Below are positions 1-8,756 of a stretch of 20,437 bases of DNA, piece by piece. A model generated the notes under the pieces. That model searched no databases. It saw nothing but the letters and a program-made list of their open reading frames with translations, and was not told where the DNA came from. Each line of letters begins with the position of its first letter. Positions within the stretch are counted from its first letter, which is position 1. Location of the stretch: NCBI GenBank assembly GCA_964438715.1, contig CAYTLQ010000276.1:1-20437 (forward strand). Reading direction: 5' to 3'. The translations under genes and the position numbers were made by a program. This DNA is from CAYTLQ01 sp964438715 (GTDB lineage: Bacteria; Bacteroidota; Ignavibacteria; Ignavibacteriales; Ignavibacteriaceae).

Positions 1-351
1 GTCTCAGTTGGTGCAATTATTGGCAGTGGAGAAACCATTATCCGCATTTCGCGAACAAAAGGAAAACTTGAGTGGTCGGGAATGTGGAGCGAACTTTCCG
101 ATACTTCCCGTTCTGCTTCAAGTTATTCCCGCGCATTAAAAAATAGTTATTTTTCCATAGTACCTGTTATTAATATAGATATTCCATTTTATCGGTTTCT
201 TTCCTTCCGGATTGGCGGAGGATATAATCTGGCTATAGGAAATGAGTGGCTTGATGAGAGCGGTAACGAAGTTATAAATACCCCCACAGAAATTTCCGGC
301 AGTGGTTTATTTATTCAGACGGGAATTATGCTTGGCTTTTTTTCTTATTAA
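1..351 (+). CDS. C-terminal part of a probable outer-membrane beta-barrel protein (5' end outside window)
   Basis: The reading frame is open from the first base of the window through 351, giving 116 residues with no start needed, so this is the 3' end of a longer gene. The residues alternate hydrophobic and polar in short strands, with a glycine-rich strand (GGGYNLAIG) and a last strand that ends in LGFFSY. A terminal aromatic residue on a final amphipathic strand is typical of outer-membrane barrels recognised by the BAM complex. The family cannot be named from this fragment. It lies 17 nt upstream of rfbB on the same strand, so it may belong to the same transcript. The membrane-barrel call is an inference from strand pattern and C-terminus only. 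Confidence 0.6.
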   Translation, partial: VSVGAIIGSGETIIRISRTKGKLEWSGMWSELSDTSRSASSYSRALKNSYFSIVPVINIDIPFYRFLSFRIGGGYNLAIGNEWLDESGNEVINTPTEISGSGLFIQTGIMLGFFSY

Positions 352-368
352 ACAGGATTAATTAAACG

Positions 369-1382
369 ATGAAACACATTTTAGTTACCGGTGGCGCCGG
401 ATTTATCGGCAGTAATTTTATTAATCATATTCTTAAAGAGCGGGAGGACTATTTCATTGTTAATCTCGATAAACTTACTTATGCGGGAAACCTGAAAAAC
501 CTTGAGGAATCCGAAAATAATCCCCGCTACCGTTTTGTAAAGGGAGATATTACAAATACTGAATTAGTTTCTTACATTTTCGAAAAATTTTCTATTAAAT
601 ATGTTATCAACTTTGCCGCTGAGTCTCATGTTGATAGAAGTATTCTTGGCTCACAGATTTTTTATAAAACAAATGTGATTGGTACAAATGTCTTACTGGA
701 AACAGCACGGCGTTTTAATGTAGAAAAATTCTTACAAGTTTCCACTGATGAGGTGTACGGAAGTCTGGGACCTACGGGATTATTTACCGAATCAACTCCT
801 TTGTCTCCCAATAGTCCTTACTCATCGAGTAAAGCAGCCGCCGATATGATGGTTCAGGCGTTTTACCACACTTATGGAATGCCGGTTGTAATTACACGAT
901 GTTCAAATAATTATGGACCATTACAATTTCCCGAAAAACTAATACCACTAATGATTATTAACTGCATTAATAATAAAAAATTACCGGTTTACGGGGATGG
1001 AATGAATGTACGGGACTGGATTTATGTAATTGACCACAACCGTGCAATTGACATGGTCTTCGAAAAGGGACGAATTGGTGAGGTATATAATATCGGGGCT
1101 AGCAACGAATTACCAAATATCGAGATAGTGAAACTTATTCTGAGAACACTCGGTAAAGATGAATCGTTAATAGAATATGTAAAAGACAGACCGGGTCATG
1201 ACAGACGCTATGCTATCGACTCAACAAAAATTCAAAACGAACTAGGATGGAAACCACAATACTTATTCGAAGAGGCTATTCAACATACAATAGAATGGTA
1301 TCTTAAAAACGAAAGCTGGTGGAAAAATATCCTATCCGGCGAGTATGTTAAGTACTATGAAACTCAATACTTGAATAGATAA
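369..1382 (+). CDS. rfbB: dTDP-glucose 4,6-dehydratase
   Basis: Converts dTDP-D-glucose to dTDP-4-keto-6-deoxy-D-glucose using tightly bound NAD+, the second step of dTDP-L-rhamnose and related deoxysugar synthesis in the cytoplasm. The 337-residue protein has the extended SDR layout: the NAD-binding GGAGFIG at residues 8-14, the family signature STDEVYG at 125-131 (catalytic Thr-Asp-Glu), and the active-site YSSSK at 151-155 (Tyr151, Lys155). The motif NNYGPLQFPEKLIP and the DRPGHDRRYAID stretch near the C-terminus are characteristic of RfbB/RmlB rather than of other sugar epimerases. Length matches the family. An AGGA sequence lies about 12 nt upstream of the ATG. The other rhamnose genes (rmlA, rmlC, rmlD) are not in the window. 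The next gene encodes a polysaccharide-export-type protein, which fits a role in surface polysaccharide synthesis. Confidence 0.95.
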   Translation: MKHILVTGGAGFIGSNFINHILKEREDYFIVNLDKLTYAGNLKNLEESENNPRYRFVKGDITNTELVSYIFEKFSIKYVINFAAESHVDRSILGSQIFYKTNVIGTNVLLETARRFNVEKFLQVSTDEVYGSLGPTGLFTESTPLSPNSPYSSSKAAADMMVQAFYHTYGMPVVITRCSNNYGPLQFPEKLIPLMIINCINNKKLPVYGDGMNVRDWIYVIDHNRAIDMVFEKGRIGEVYNIGASNELPNIEIVKLILRTLGKDESLIEYVKDRPGHDRRYAIDSTKIQNELGWKPQYLFEEAIQHTIEWYLKNESWWKNILSGEYVKYYETQYLNR

Positions 1383-1421
1383 TACTATTATTCACCTTTT
1401 AAAAATTACAGGTTTACATTG

Positions 1422-2873
1422 ATGTTCCTTTCAATTAGACACATCTTGTTGTTAAGTGTTTTTCTTTTTTCTTTCATACATGCACAGGAAAAAAAAGAAT
1501 CTGAATTGAATCCACTATCCGGATCGATGATTTCAGTTACTATAGGCGGTTCATTTCCCATAACCGGGTCTTTTCCTGCGAGTGCGGCAGAAAGAGTAGA
1601 TCAATTTCTTACACGAATTTATCTTCAGGTTCAGTCAGCAACACAGAACAAGGAATTAGACAAAATTGAATCTGCTTTAATGAAAGAAAAGAATATAGAT
1701 GTTGCATGGCGGGATATTCTGTTAAAGCGGGCAAATGGCGAAGTTTTGAAACTTGATCTTATTCGTTTCCGCAACAACGCCGACTTTAAAAATAATCCCT
1801 ACTTAAAAAACGATGATGTAATTATTTTTCCGCCCATAGATCTTGAAAAGAACTGCTATTATGTTTTTGGAGCGGTAAATGAACCGGGAGTTTTTCAATT
1901 CGTTGAAGGAGACCGGCTTAGCGATGCAATTGAATTTGGAAAAGGCATTAACAAAGCTTATGAAAATGTAACTGATGCGGAAATTTACCGGCTAAGTTAT
2001 GATGGCTCTACTCAAACGGTATTAAAAGTTAAAATTAGTGAAAACCCCTTACTAATGAGAGGCGACAGAATACGCATTGGAGCCGATGAAACAGAAAGAA
2101 AAGATTTCAGCATAACACTGCTTGGCGAAGTTCGCAATAGCGGATATGTTCCTATTACGAAAGGGACAACCACTCTCGCTGATGTAATTAAAATGTCAGG
2201 CGGACTAACAAAAGATGCCAACCTGAAAAATGTAAAATTATTCTCGTCTTCCAGCTTCTCTCCGTTTTATTTGGAAAAGTTATATGGAATAACGGCTGAA
2301 AAGAATCCCGAAGAATTTACCGAACTGCAGATAAAACTGCTGGATCAAATGAGTACACTCGAAAATCACTCCTTTCTCCGCTTATCAAATATGACCGAGC
2401 AGGATACAGCCTATTTCCTTTTGGAAAACCGTTTACGCTGGTATCTTGATCATCAATCAATTGATGCAACCGATTATGATAAGCCAAATTCGCTTGCCTC
2501 TACTTTTATCCTTCACGATGGTGATGTTGTTTATATTCCTAAAAAAGATAAACATGTAACGGTATTAGGATATGTTAATAAACCGGGAAGAATTCCATTC
2601 TCTGAAGGAAAGGACTACAAGTATTATATCGACCAGTGTGAAGGCTCCGGAGAGTTTGTTATTGAGGATGAGATTATGGTTATTAAAGGCTCTACGAAAC
2701 AGTGGCTCTCCCCGATTGAACAAAATGTTACCATAGAAGCCGGTGATTTTGTATATGTGCCTCGAAGTCCGGCACGCTCTTTCTGGTACTATTTTTATGT
2801 TACCAGTAACTATTTAACCTTACTCGGCAGTGTTGCTACAATAATTTTGTTATTTATTTCACTCGGGAAATAA
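1422..2873 (+). CDS. SLBB-domain polysaccharide export-type protein
   Basis: A 483-residue exported protein probably involved in moving polysaccharide across the outer envelope. A signal peptide ends near residue 21 (SFIHA then QEKK). Three SLBB-like beta-grasp units are clear: about 145-220 (VFGAVNEPGVFQF), 229-275 (ITLLGEVRNSGYVPI) and 378-448 (VTVLGYVNKPGRIPF). Residues 36-139 look like a further divergent unit rather than the Poly_export domain usual in Wza. A hydrophobic segment at about 459-480 near the C-terminus could be a membrane anchor. An in-frame TTG lies directly before the chosen ATG, but the ATG gives the same signal peptide and is the stronger codon. The stop overlaps the next gene's start (TAATG), so the two are likely translationally coupled. 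The SLBB call is firm; the exact transport role is inferred from the family and neighbours. Confidence 0.82.
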   Translation: MFLSIRHILLLSVFLFSFIHAQEKKESELNPLSGSMISVTIGGSFPITGSFPASAAERVDQFLTRIYLQVQSATQNKELDKIESALMKEKNIDVAWRDILLKRANGEVLKLDLIRFRNNADFKNNPYLKNDDVIIFPPIDLEKNCYYVFGAVNEPGVFQFVEGDRLSDAIEFGKGINKAYENVTDAEIYRLSYDGSTQTVLKVKISENPLLMRGDRIRIGADETERKDFSITLLGEVRNSGYVPITKGTTTLADVIKMSGGLTKDANLKNVKLFSSSSFSPFYLEKLYGITAEKNPEEFTELQIKLLDQMSTLENHSFLRLSNMTEQDTAYFLLENRLRWYLDHQSIDATDYDKPNSLASTFILHDGDVVYIPKKDKHVTVLGYVNKPGRIPFSEGKDYKYYIDQCEGSGEFVIEDEIMVIKGSTKQWLSPIEQNVTIEAGDFVYVPRSPARSFWYYFYVTSNYLTLLGSVATIILLFISLGK

Positions 2874-5401
2874 TGCCGGATTGGATTAATGACTATTTAG
2901 TCGGCATTATTGTAAAAAGAAAATTGATTAATGCCCTGTTCGGAATTTTTATATCTATTTTTCTTGCTGAACAGGTTTTTTGCAGTAGTGGAACAATACC
3001 ATTAGTTCCGTCACCACGCAACATTAGCTATCTTAACGGCAACTACATATTAAAACAGCCTGTTTTAATTTATGTCAATGAAGAGTGTGCAGAAATAGGA
3101 AATCCTGCCGTTAAAGGTGTTCAGAGACTCTCTGAATCCTGCTCTGATATTAAATTTTCCTTCACAAGCAATCCCCAATTTGCTTCTATTACCCTGAATT
3201 TGCTAAAGGAACCTGATTCTCATAGCACCGGACTAAACGATAAACAAAAATCAGAATACTATACACTTTCTATAGAAAAAAGCGGGATACAAGTAAAAGC
3301 TCTAAACTCCAGAGGTTTTTTCTATGGGCTCGTATCTCTTCTTCAGCTTTTTGAGTTTTATAAAGATACTCTCCCAGCAATTTCAATAACAGATTACCCT
3401 GCACTTGGGATGCGCGCAATATCAGATGATATAAGTCGAGGACAGGTTTCAACATTAGATAATTTTAAGCGTATTATTGACCATCTCGCATATTATAAAA
3501 TTAATACTTATATGCCATATCTGGAAGATATGGTTCTTTTTGAACAGTTTCCTTCCATAGGAAAAAACAGAGGAGCACTTTCTGAGCACGAAATCAGGGA
3601 ACTCGTCAGTTACGCATCTGAAAGGTTTGTTGAAATAATACCCATCTTTCAAACTTTAGGTCATTATGAGAATATCCTCGCCATGCCTGAATTTGTTCAT
3701 CTCGCAGAATTTCCGGGCGCCGCATCTCTTTGCATAACTAATGACTCTATTTACCCATTTCTTGAATCGATGTTAGGTAAGCTGTTCGATTGGTTCCCTT
3801 CGCCATATTTTCATATCGGGGCAGATGAAAGTTTTGATGTAGGATATGGTAAATCAAAGAATGTGGCAGATTCTCTTGGAATAGGGAAACTTCATGCATT
3901 ACATTACAAAAAAATATATGATATCTGCAAACGACACGGCAAAACAGTAATGATGTACGGCGATATTATTCTTCGTCATCCTGAAATTCTTAATCATATT
4001 CCGAAAGATATTATTGTAGTGGATTGGCATTACCGGCCCGACTTTGAATATAAAAGTCCTGAAATATTTCATAATGCAGGATTTCGTTTCCTCGTATCAC
4101 CCTCAGTGTGGAATTTTACATCCTCATTTCCTGTTGTTTACAATTCGGTACCGAATGTTCAGCATTCTTTAGAAAGCGGAATTCGTTTTGGCGCTCTTGG
4201 TATGGTAAATTCTAACTGGGGCGATTTTGGCGCAGAAACATTTAAGGAACTTGTCCTGCAAAGTTATTCATGGTCAGCGGCGTGTGCATGGAATCCTGAA
4301 AATTCTGACTACACAGTTTTCTCAAAAAACTTTACCCGACTTTTCTTTGGCATTTCTTCATCTTCGTTAACCGATGCATATAATGTACTGGGACATCCTG
4401 TAAATCATTATTACTGGAATGAAGCATGGAGACACCCTTTGTTGCCTTTTCGGGATACTCCATGGTGGGAACCAAAAGTTTCTGCATCAGCAAAAATTTC
4501 GTGGCTTCGTTCATCACTTGCAAATCTTCGTGAATCACTAAATGAACTTTCTAAGCATGCAACGAATAATAAGGATCACATTCTCTTGCTTGAGTTTATG
4601 TGCCGCTTTAATTTATTCCTGAGTAAAAAGCAGGAGTCTGTATTTTATCTAAATAGATTGAAAGAGAGTAGTTTAAATGATAATCTTAAACATGAATACT
4701 TCACCAAAGCAAAAAATCTTGTTAATCAATTGATAAATGAGATACCACTTTTTAGGGATGAATATAAAACTCACTGGTTAAAATATTACAAACCAGAAAA
4801 TTTATCACGGATTGAAGATAAGTTTAACAGACTTCTGAGTTATTTCAAGGAAACCGACTCTTTACTTTCAAACTTACAAAACGGCAAATTACCGGCCCTC
4901 CCTTCACCTGCAATTAGTTCTGAATGGCTTTATACTGCTACACCTGATTCCATTCCGGTTGCAAATGCTGTATTTACTTATAATGTGCATCTCGAAAATT
5001 TACCCATTGATTCCGAAATTCAGTTAATCTCCGACGGGCATACGACTCTCTTTGTAAATAATGTTTACGCCGGCGAAGTATATGTGCGTCGCTCACTTTC
5101 ACTGGTTACGGAATATGAGAGGGTAAAAATCTTTAACATAACAAATCTGCTCGTTGAGGGTCAGAATACAATCCAGTTGTTCAATAAAAATTACTCTCCT
5201 AATTCTGCATCAGGGATAAACATTAATGGTTATGTTAATTTTCCCGATGGGAAAACTACCCGGATAAAAACAGAAATTAATGGAGATTGGAAAGCAGCTG
5301 ATGATAAAGGAAATCGACTGATATTTTCTTCAAAAAAATTTCCTTTCGAAATAATTGAACCTGACTTTCAACGCAGAAGATACTCTTGGATTGAGCGTTA
5401 A
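2873..5401 (+). CDS. GH20-like beta-N-acetylhexosaminidase, probably exported
   Basis: Likely removes terminal N-acetylglucosamine or N-acetylgalactosamine from glycans by substrate-assisted catalysis. In order: a hydrophobic signal or anchor segment at about 18-37; a GH20b-like alpha/beta domain at about 42-172 (YYTLSIEKSGIQVKA, then FFYGLVSLLQL); a TIM-barrel at about 178-480; a helical stretch; and a beta-rich C-terminal part at about 700-830 resembling a carbohydrate-binding sandwich. The motif HIGADES at 314-320 carries the catalytic Asp318-Glu319 pair (the family usually reads HxGGDE). RGALSEHEIREL and TLGHYENIL are further family-like patches. Sixteen residues precede the first basic patch, so translation might instead begin at a TTG near residue 18, but the TAATG overlap with the previous gene favours the ATG used here. 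The gene ends with another TAATG into the next gene. Substrate specificity cannot be read from the sequence; the polysaccharide context suggests trimming of an amino-sugar-containing polymer. Confidence 0.8.
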   Translation: MPDWINDYLVGIIVKRKLINALFGIFISIFLAEQVFCSSGTIPLVPSPRNISYLNGNYILKQPVLIYVNEECAEIGNPAVKGVQRLSESCSDIKFSFTSNPQFASITLNLLKEPDSHSTGLNDKQKSEYYTLSIEKSGIQVKALNSRGFFYGLVSLLQLFEFYKDTLPAISITDYPALGMRAISDDISRGQVSTLDNFKRIIDHLAYYKINTYMPYLEDMVLFEQFPSIGKNRGALSEHEIRELVSYASERFVEIIPIFQTLGHYENILAMPEFVHLAEFPGAASLCITNDSIYPFLESMLGKLFDWFPSPYFHIGADESFDVGYGKSKNVADSLGIGKLHALHYKKIYDICKRHGKTVMMYGDIILRHPEILNHIPKDIIVVDWHYRPDFEYKSPEIFHNAGFRFLVSPSVWNFTSSFPVVYNSVPNVQHSLESGIRFGALGMVNSNWGDFGAETFKELVLQSYSWSAACAWNPENSDYTVFSKNFTRLFFGISSSSLTDAYNVLGHPVNHYYWNEAWRHPLLPFRDTPWWEPKVSASAKISWLRSSLANLRESLNELSKHATNNKDHILLLEFMCRFNLFLSKKQESVFYLNRLKESSLNDNLKHEYFTKAKNLVNQLINEIPLFRDEYKTHWLKYYKPENLSRIEDKFNRLLSYFKETDSLLSNLQNGKLPALPSPAISSEWLYTATPDSIPVANAVFTYNVHLENLPIDSEIQLISDGHTTLFVNNVYAGEVYVRRSLSLVTEYERVKIFNITNLLVEGQNTIQLFNKNYSPNSASGININGYVNFPDGKTTRIKTEINGDWKAADDKGNRLIFSSKKFPFEIIEPDFQRRRYSWIER

Positions 5402-5991
5402 TGAGTAAAAAAGAAAGCCCCAAGGATAAAAAGCGCTATCTCATGGCGCTTGCAGGTTTATGTTTGGGTTTACTATCTATTATCTATATTAATGTACTTG
5501 TTCAGGCCGTTATTCTCTTCATTTTTTTTAACGATTTCATTCGTTTTGAATGGAATTTTCTATTACCGGTAATTCAAATTATTCACTCAGAGAAAGTGTT
5601 TACTCCTGTTCTTATTAATATGCTATTGCCCTATATTCTGGCAATAGCCATGATTGAACTATTAAATTTAATTCTTGGCGCTCTGAAAGATTTTTACAAA
5701 CGGACTATTATACTTTTTTATCAATTTACACTCGTCAGCTTTTTACTATTTTCTTCTTTTGGCTTTATTATTGCTATCCTTACAGGCTGGAATATTAATC
5801 ACAACTGGACAATGACTATACAACATTTGCCTAAAGGATTCGGAGAAAGAATTTTTTTCGCGTTTTTCACTGCCGCTGTTACATTTGGTTATACCGGCTT
5901 TATTTTGGGGAGACTTAAAAATTTATTTTCCAATCCGGGCGAAATAATAAACGATAAAAAGGATGTTTCAAATGAAAAAACTTCAAAATAA
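5401..5991 (+). CDS. Multi-pass membrane protein of unknown function
   Basis: A 196-residue protein I do not recognise. It starts with a short, highly charged cytoplasmic stretch (KKESPKDKKR). Hydrophobic segments follow at about residues 13-44 (long enough for one extended or two short helices), 68-94, 102-127 and 150-171, and the tail is charged and lysine-rich. No catalytic motif or conserved histidine/acid pair stands out. Its ATG overlaps the stop of the hexosaminidase gene (TAATG) and its last 20 nt overlap the following dehydrogenase gene, so it is almost certainly co-expressed with both. A partner role in polysaccharide handling is possible but rests only on position. Confidence 0.75.
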   Translation: MSKKESPKDKKRYLMALAGLCLGLLSIIYINVLVQAVILFIFFNDFIRFEWNFLLPVIQIIHSEKVFTPVLINMLLPYILAIAMIELLNLILGALKDFYKRTIILFYQFTLVSFLLFSSFGFIIAILTGWNINHNWTMTIQHLPKGFGERIFFAFFTAAVTFGYTGFILGRLKNLFSNPGEIINDKKDVSNEKTSK

Positions 5992-6745
5992 AACTACATT
6001 GATTACCGGAGCAACCTCCGGAATAGGTGCTTCATGTGCAAAGTTATTTGCTGAAGCAGGTTCTCATCTGATTTTGGTTGCCCGCAATGAGCAAAAGCTT
6101 ATCGATTTCTCCAATGCGCTCAAAGATGAATTCGCAATCGAGGCAATGTATTATGCAATCGATGTGAGAGATAAAAAATCTGTTACGGATATGTATTCAG
6201 ATTTATCGGAACGGCAAGTTATTCCTGATATTCTGATTAATAATGCAGGATTGGCTAGAGGTCTCGATCCGATTTATGAAGGGAAATACGATGATTGGGA
6301 TGAAACCATTGATACCAATATTAAAGGACTTTTATATATCACAGGCCCGGCAGTTAAACTAATGGTTGGCAGAAAATCAGGTCATATAATCAATATCGGC
6401 TCAACAGCAGGTCATGAGGTTTATCCGAAAGGCAATGTTTATTGCGCTACCAAATTCGCTGTTAATGCCCTTACACAGGCTTTTCGTCTTGATATACTTG
6501 AGCATGGTATTAGAGTTTCCACTGTTGATCCGGGAATGGTTGAAACGAACTTCAGCATGGTTCGTTTTCGTGGAGATGAAGAGAGAGCAAAAAAAGTATA
6601 TCAAAATATTACCCCACTTACTCCAGATGATGTAGCAGATGCTGTATTATACTGTGCAACACGACCGCCGCATGTAAACATTAATGAAGTTATTCTTACT
6701 CCGCTAATGCAGGCATCAAGCAATTTTATAATCAGGAATAAGTAA
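5972..6745 (+). CDS. Short-chain dehydrogenase, YdfG-like (NADP-dependent 3-hydroxy acid / serine dehydrogenase type)
   Basis: A 257-residue classical SDR oxidoreductase. The dinucleotide-binding TGATSGIG is at residues 12-19, NNAG at 90-93, and the catalytic Ser144, Tyr157 and Lys161 lie in INIGSTAG and YCATK. An arginine after the second beta strand (VARN) suggests NADP(H) preference. The region from GSTAG through VRFRGDEERAKKVYQN and PPHVNINEV strongly resembles E. coli YdfG, which oxidises L-allo-threonine, serine and 3-hydroxy acids. Two ATGs are available, 5963 and 5972. The second is preferred because AAAAAGGA sits 8 nt upstream of it, while the first ATG directly abuts that ribosome site. 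The gene overlaps the membrane-protein gene by 20 nt and is the last plus-strand gene before the convergent junction. Its substrate and its link to the polysaccharide genes are unknown. Confidence 0.9.
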   Translation: MKKLQNKTTLITGATSGIGASCAKLFAEAGSHLILVARNEQKLIDFSNALKDEFAIEAMYYAIDVRDKKSVTDMYSDLSERQVIPDILINNAGLARGLDPIYEGKYDDWDETIDTNIKGLLYITGPAVKLMVGRKSGHIINIGSTAGHEVYPKGNVYCATKFAVNALTQAFRLDILEHGIRVSTVDPGMVETNFSMVRFRGDEERAKKVYQNITPLTPDDVADAVLYCATRPPHVNINEVILTPLMQASSNFIIRNK

Positions 6746-6768
6746 AAAATAATTCTCAATAATCCGGA

Positions 6769-7749
6769 CTAAAGATTGTTCTTTTGTTCGGTACTTTTAT
6801 CAGTGGTTTGTGAAAGAATCGTTTCACGGAAAAGTGTACTGACTTTATATCCCCCTTCTTTTCGTATTGGTTCGATGTGAACTAATACATCGGTTATTGA
6901 CTGCTTGTGAGAAAGAATCTGATCTTTCACCATGTGCGCTATTTCGTGTCCTTCAAACACACTAAGCGTCCCATCTACTTCAACATGCACATCAACAAAA
7001 AAATCAAACCCCATTTTTCGTATGTAACATTTATCAACGCCCTGCACACCCGGTACCGAGAGAATAATTTCTTTCACTTCGTTAATAATTTCCGGATCCG
7101 GCGCGGCATCCGTTATCTCCATTAATGCCGGTTGAAGTAGCCTGTATCCGTTAAAGATAATTATACCTGAGGCAAATAATGCAGCCCAGTCATCTGCCGC
7201 TTCATATCCGGCTCCGCCTATGAGTGCAATTGTAATTCCAATAAATGCCGCCGCTGATGTTATAGCATCGCTTCGGTGATGCCATGCATCGTTTTTCACA
7301 GCAACGCTCTCAACTTCTTTTCCAACCTTAATTACAAATCGAAATAATATTTCTTTCGTAATAATAACAGCGAGCAACACAATTAGAGTAAATGGCGCCG
7401 GTGCATGGTGTGGAGTAATAATTTCGTGAATACTCTGTACAATAATTATTATCGCCGCAATGAACAAAGCAAAGGCAACCAGAATTCCGGCAAGGGGTTC
7501 TGCCTTTCCATGTCCGTAAGGGTGGTTATGATCGGGTGGCCGCGACGCAACTCTGATGCCCAATAGCACTATCATTGAAGTAACTATATCAGAAAGCGAT
7601 TCAATAGCATCAGCAATGAGAGCATACGAATTACCAAGGTAACCGGTAATACCTTTTGTTAAAGCAAGTAAAAAACTCGTAAAAATTCCAATAGCTGTCG
7701 TTGCTATGCTTCGTTCGGCTTTTCTACGGCTATACTCTCTTTTTTTCAC
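6769..7749 (-). CDS. Cation diffusion facilitator (CDF) family metal transporter
   Basis: A 326-residue inner-membrane antiporter that exports divalent metals such as Zn2+, Fe2+ or Mn2+ in exchange for protons. It has about six membrane helices followed by a cytoplasmic regulatory domain from about residue 215 (VPGVQGVDKCYIRKMG, VDVHVEVDG). Family signatures are DAIESLSD at 47-54 in helix 2, HPYGHGKAE at 76-84, and DAWHHRSDA at 154-162 in helix 5, with His157 and Asp161 matching the site-A metal ligands. At the first helix-2 ligand position the protein has Glu50 (with Asp54) where Asp or His is usual. The start codon is GTG and no strong ribosome site is seen; it lies 10 nt after the DUF1684 stop, so translation probably depends on the upstream gene. 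It is the last gene of the minus-strand operon. The metal specificity cannot be assigned. Confidence 0.9.
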   Translation of the reverse strand: MKKREYSRRKAERSIATTAIGIFTSFLLALTKGITGYLGNSYALIADAIESLSDIVTSMIVLLGIRVASRPPDHNHPYGHGKAEPLAGILVAFALFIAAIIIIVQSIHEIITPHHAPAPFTLIVLLAVIITKEILFRFVIKVGKEVESVAVKNDAWHHRSDAITSAAAFIGITIALIGGAGYEAADDWAALFASGIIIFNGYRLLQPALMEITDAAPDPEIINEVKEIILSVPGVQGVDKCYIRKMGFDFFVDVHVEVDGTLSVFEGHEIAHMVKDQILSHKQSITDVLVHIEPIRKEGGYKVSTLFRETILSQTTDKSTEQKNNL

Positions 7750-7759
7750 TTATCAGCTG

Positions 7760-8395
7760 TTAATGGTGGAATTTCTTCTCGCCCGCCCTGACAGCAATAT
7801 CCAATACGTCTTCTTTGGTAGGAATTGCACATGAATATTCAGGTGAATAGGCGCAATAGGGATTGTACGCTGTATTAAAGTCGAGAGTATAAACATAGTC
7901 CGGGTTTTCATTAAGCTCAAAGTCAATATATCTCCCGACACCGTATGTTTCATCATTTGTGGTTTTATCAGTAAACCAGATACTGTAATACTTCTCCCCC
8001 GTTTTTCGCGAGTATCCCTCATAAACATTTACTTTATGCTGTTTTCCTTCGAAAAAAAAATTTAAGTATCCAAGTCGAACAGCTTTTCTTTCTTCGCCCT
8101 TTGTACCGAATATTGTAATTGTATCCTGCCGGCTGTATCGTATCAGTTTACTTTTGAAAACATACGACGGATCAACATCGAAATATTTTAAGGGCTCAAA
8201 CGGCGTTTTCGGTTCTCTGTTAAATGGAGATGCAGGATCATTTTTCATAAAATTATTTTTTTCATCCCTCTCCCGTTCAATCCTTGCGATATAATTTTTT
8301 TCTTCCTCAGTAAGTTCTTTTTTACAGCCTGGTATTAACAAAGTACTGAAAACCATTAAAGAAACTAGTAATAATACTTTAATCGTTGCATTCAT
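7760..8395 (-). CDS. DUF1684 family lipoprotein
   Basis: A 211-residue protein with a lipoprotein signal peptide; the lipobox IPGC places the acylated cysteine at residue 24, so the mature protein should be anchored to a membrane facing the periplasm or outside. The C-terminal half carries the DUF1684 pattern: YSIWFTDKTTNDETYGVGRYID, then LDFNTAYNPYCAY and YSCAIPTKEDV followed by AVRAGEKKF. The tyrosine/cysteine-rich patch is the most conserved part of the family. No enzymatic role is established that I can name. AAAGGAT upstream of the ATG is a good ribosome site. The gene starts 13 nt after the ArsC-like gene and ends 10 nt before the CDF gene, so it is part of the same transcript. Confidence 0.88.
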   Translation of the reverse strand: MNATIKVLLLVSLMVFSTLLIPGCKKELTEEEKNYIARIERERDEKNNFMKNDPASPFNREPKTPFEPLKYFDVDPSYVFKSKLIRYSRQDTITIFGTKGEERKAVRLGYLNFFFEGKQHKVNVYEGYSRKTGEKYYSIWFTDKTTNDETYGVGRYIDFELNENPDYVYTLDFNTAYNPYCAYSPEYSCAIPTKEDVLDIAVRAGEKKFHH

Positions 8396-8408
8396 AACAT
8401 TTCATCCT

Positions 8409-8750
8409 TTATTTCATCTCAAGCCACTTTTTCCAGATCTCCGGTTTATAACCTATTGTGCACTCATTTCCGTTTCGTACTATCGGTGTCCGGAATAGCA
8501 AAGCATTTTCAAGTAAGACTTCTTCAATACTGAATACTTTGTAAGCGAGCTGTTGCTTCGAGAATTCTTTTCCTTCTCTGTCCAATAAGTCGTCAATCGG
8601 AATTTTTCGTGTAATGTTATCAAGTTCACCTTTCGCTATACCCTTTTCCTGTAAATCGCGATAATGAAAAGGTATTCTTCTTTCTTTGAAGAATCGTTCT
8701 GCTTTTCTGGAGTCACTGCACTTCTTTGTGCCGTAGATTAAAATATTCAT
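8409..8750 (-). CDS. ArsC/Spx-family thioredoxin-fold protein (arsenate reductase-like)
   Basis: A 113-residue cytoplasmic protein with the ArsC/Spx/YffB fold. The N-terminal strand leads into GTKKCSDSRKAERFF, where Cys11 occupies the position of the ArsC catalytic cysteine. There is no second cysteine at Cys+3 (Ser14 instead), so it is not a CXXC redox-switch Spx. A TP-containing segment LLFRTPIVRNG carries Arg87 at the place of an ArsC active-site arginine, and it ends with IGYKPEIWKKW, the usual last element. True arsenate reduction is uncertain, since many family members have other or unknown roles and no arsenic-resistance neighbours are present. The gene starts 6 nt after the parvulin gene with no clear ribosome site, which suggests translational coupling. 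Confidence 0.88.
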   Translation of the reverse strand: MNILIYGTKKCSDSRKAERFFKERRIPFHYRDLQEKGIAKGELDNITRKIPIDDLLDREGKEFSKQQLAYKVFSIEEVLLENALLFRTPIVRNGNECTIGYKPEIWKKWLEMK

Positions 8751-8756
8751 AATTAT

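Noticed and set aside
6746..6768. A shared terminator at the convergent junction
   Set aside because: The 23-nt gap has no inverted repeat strong enough to support a hairpin on either strand.
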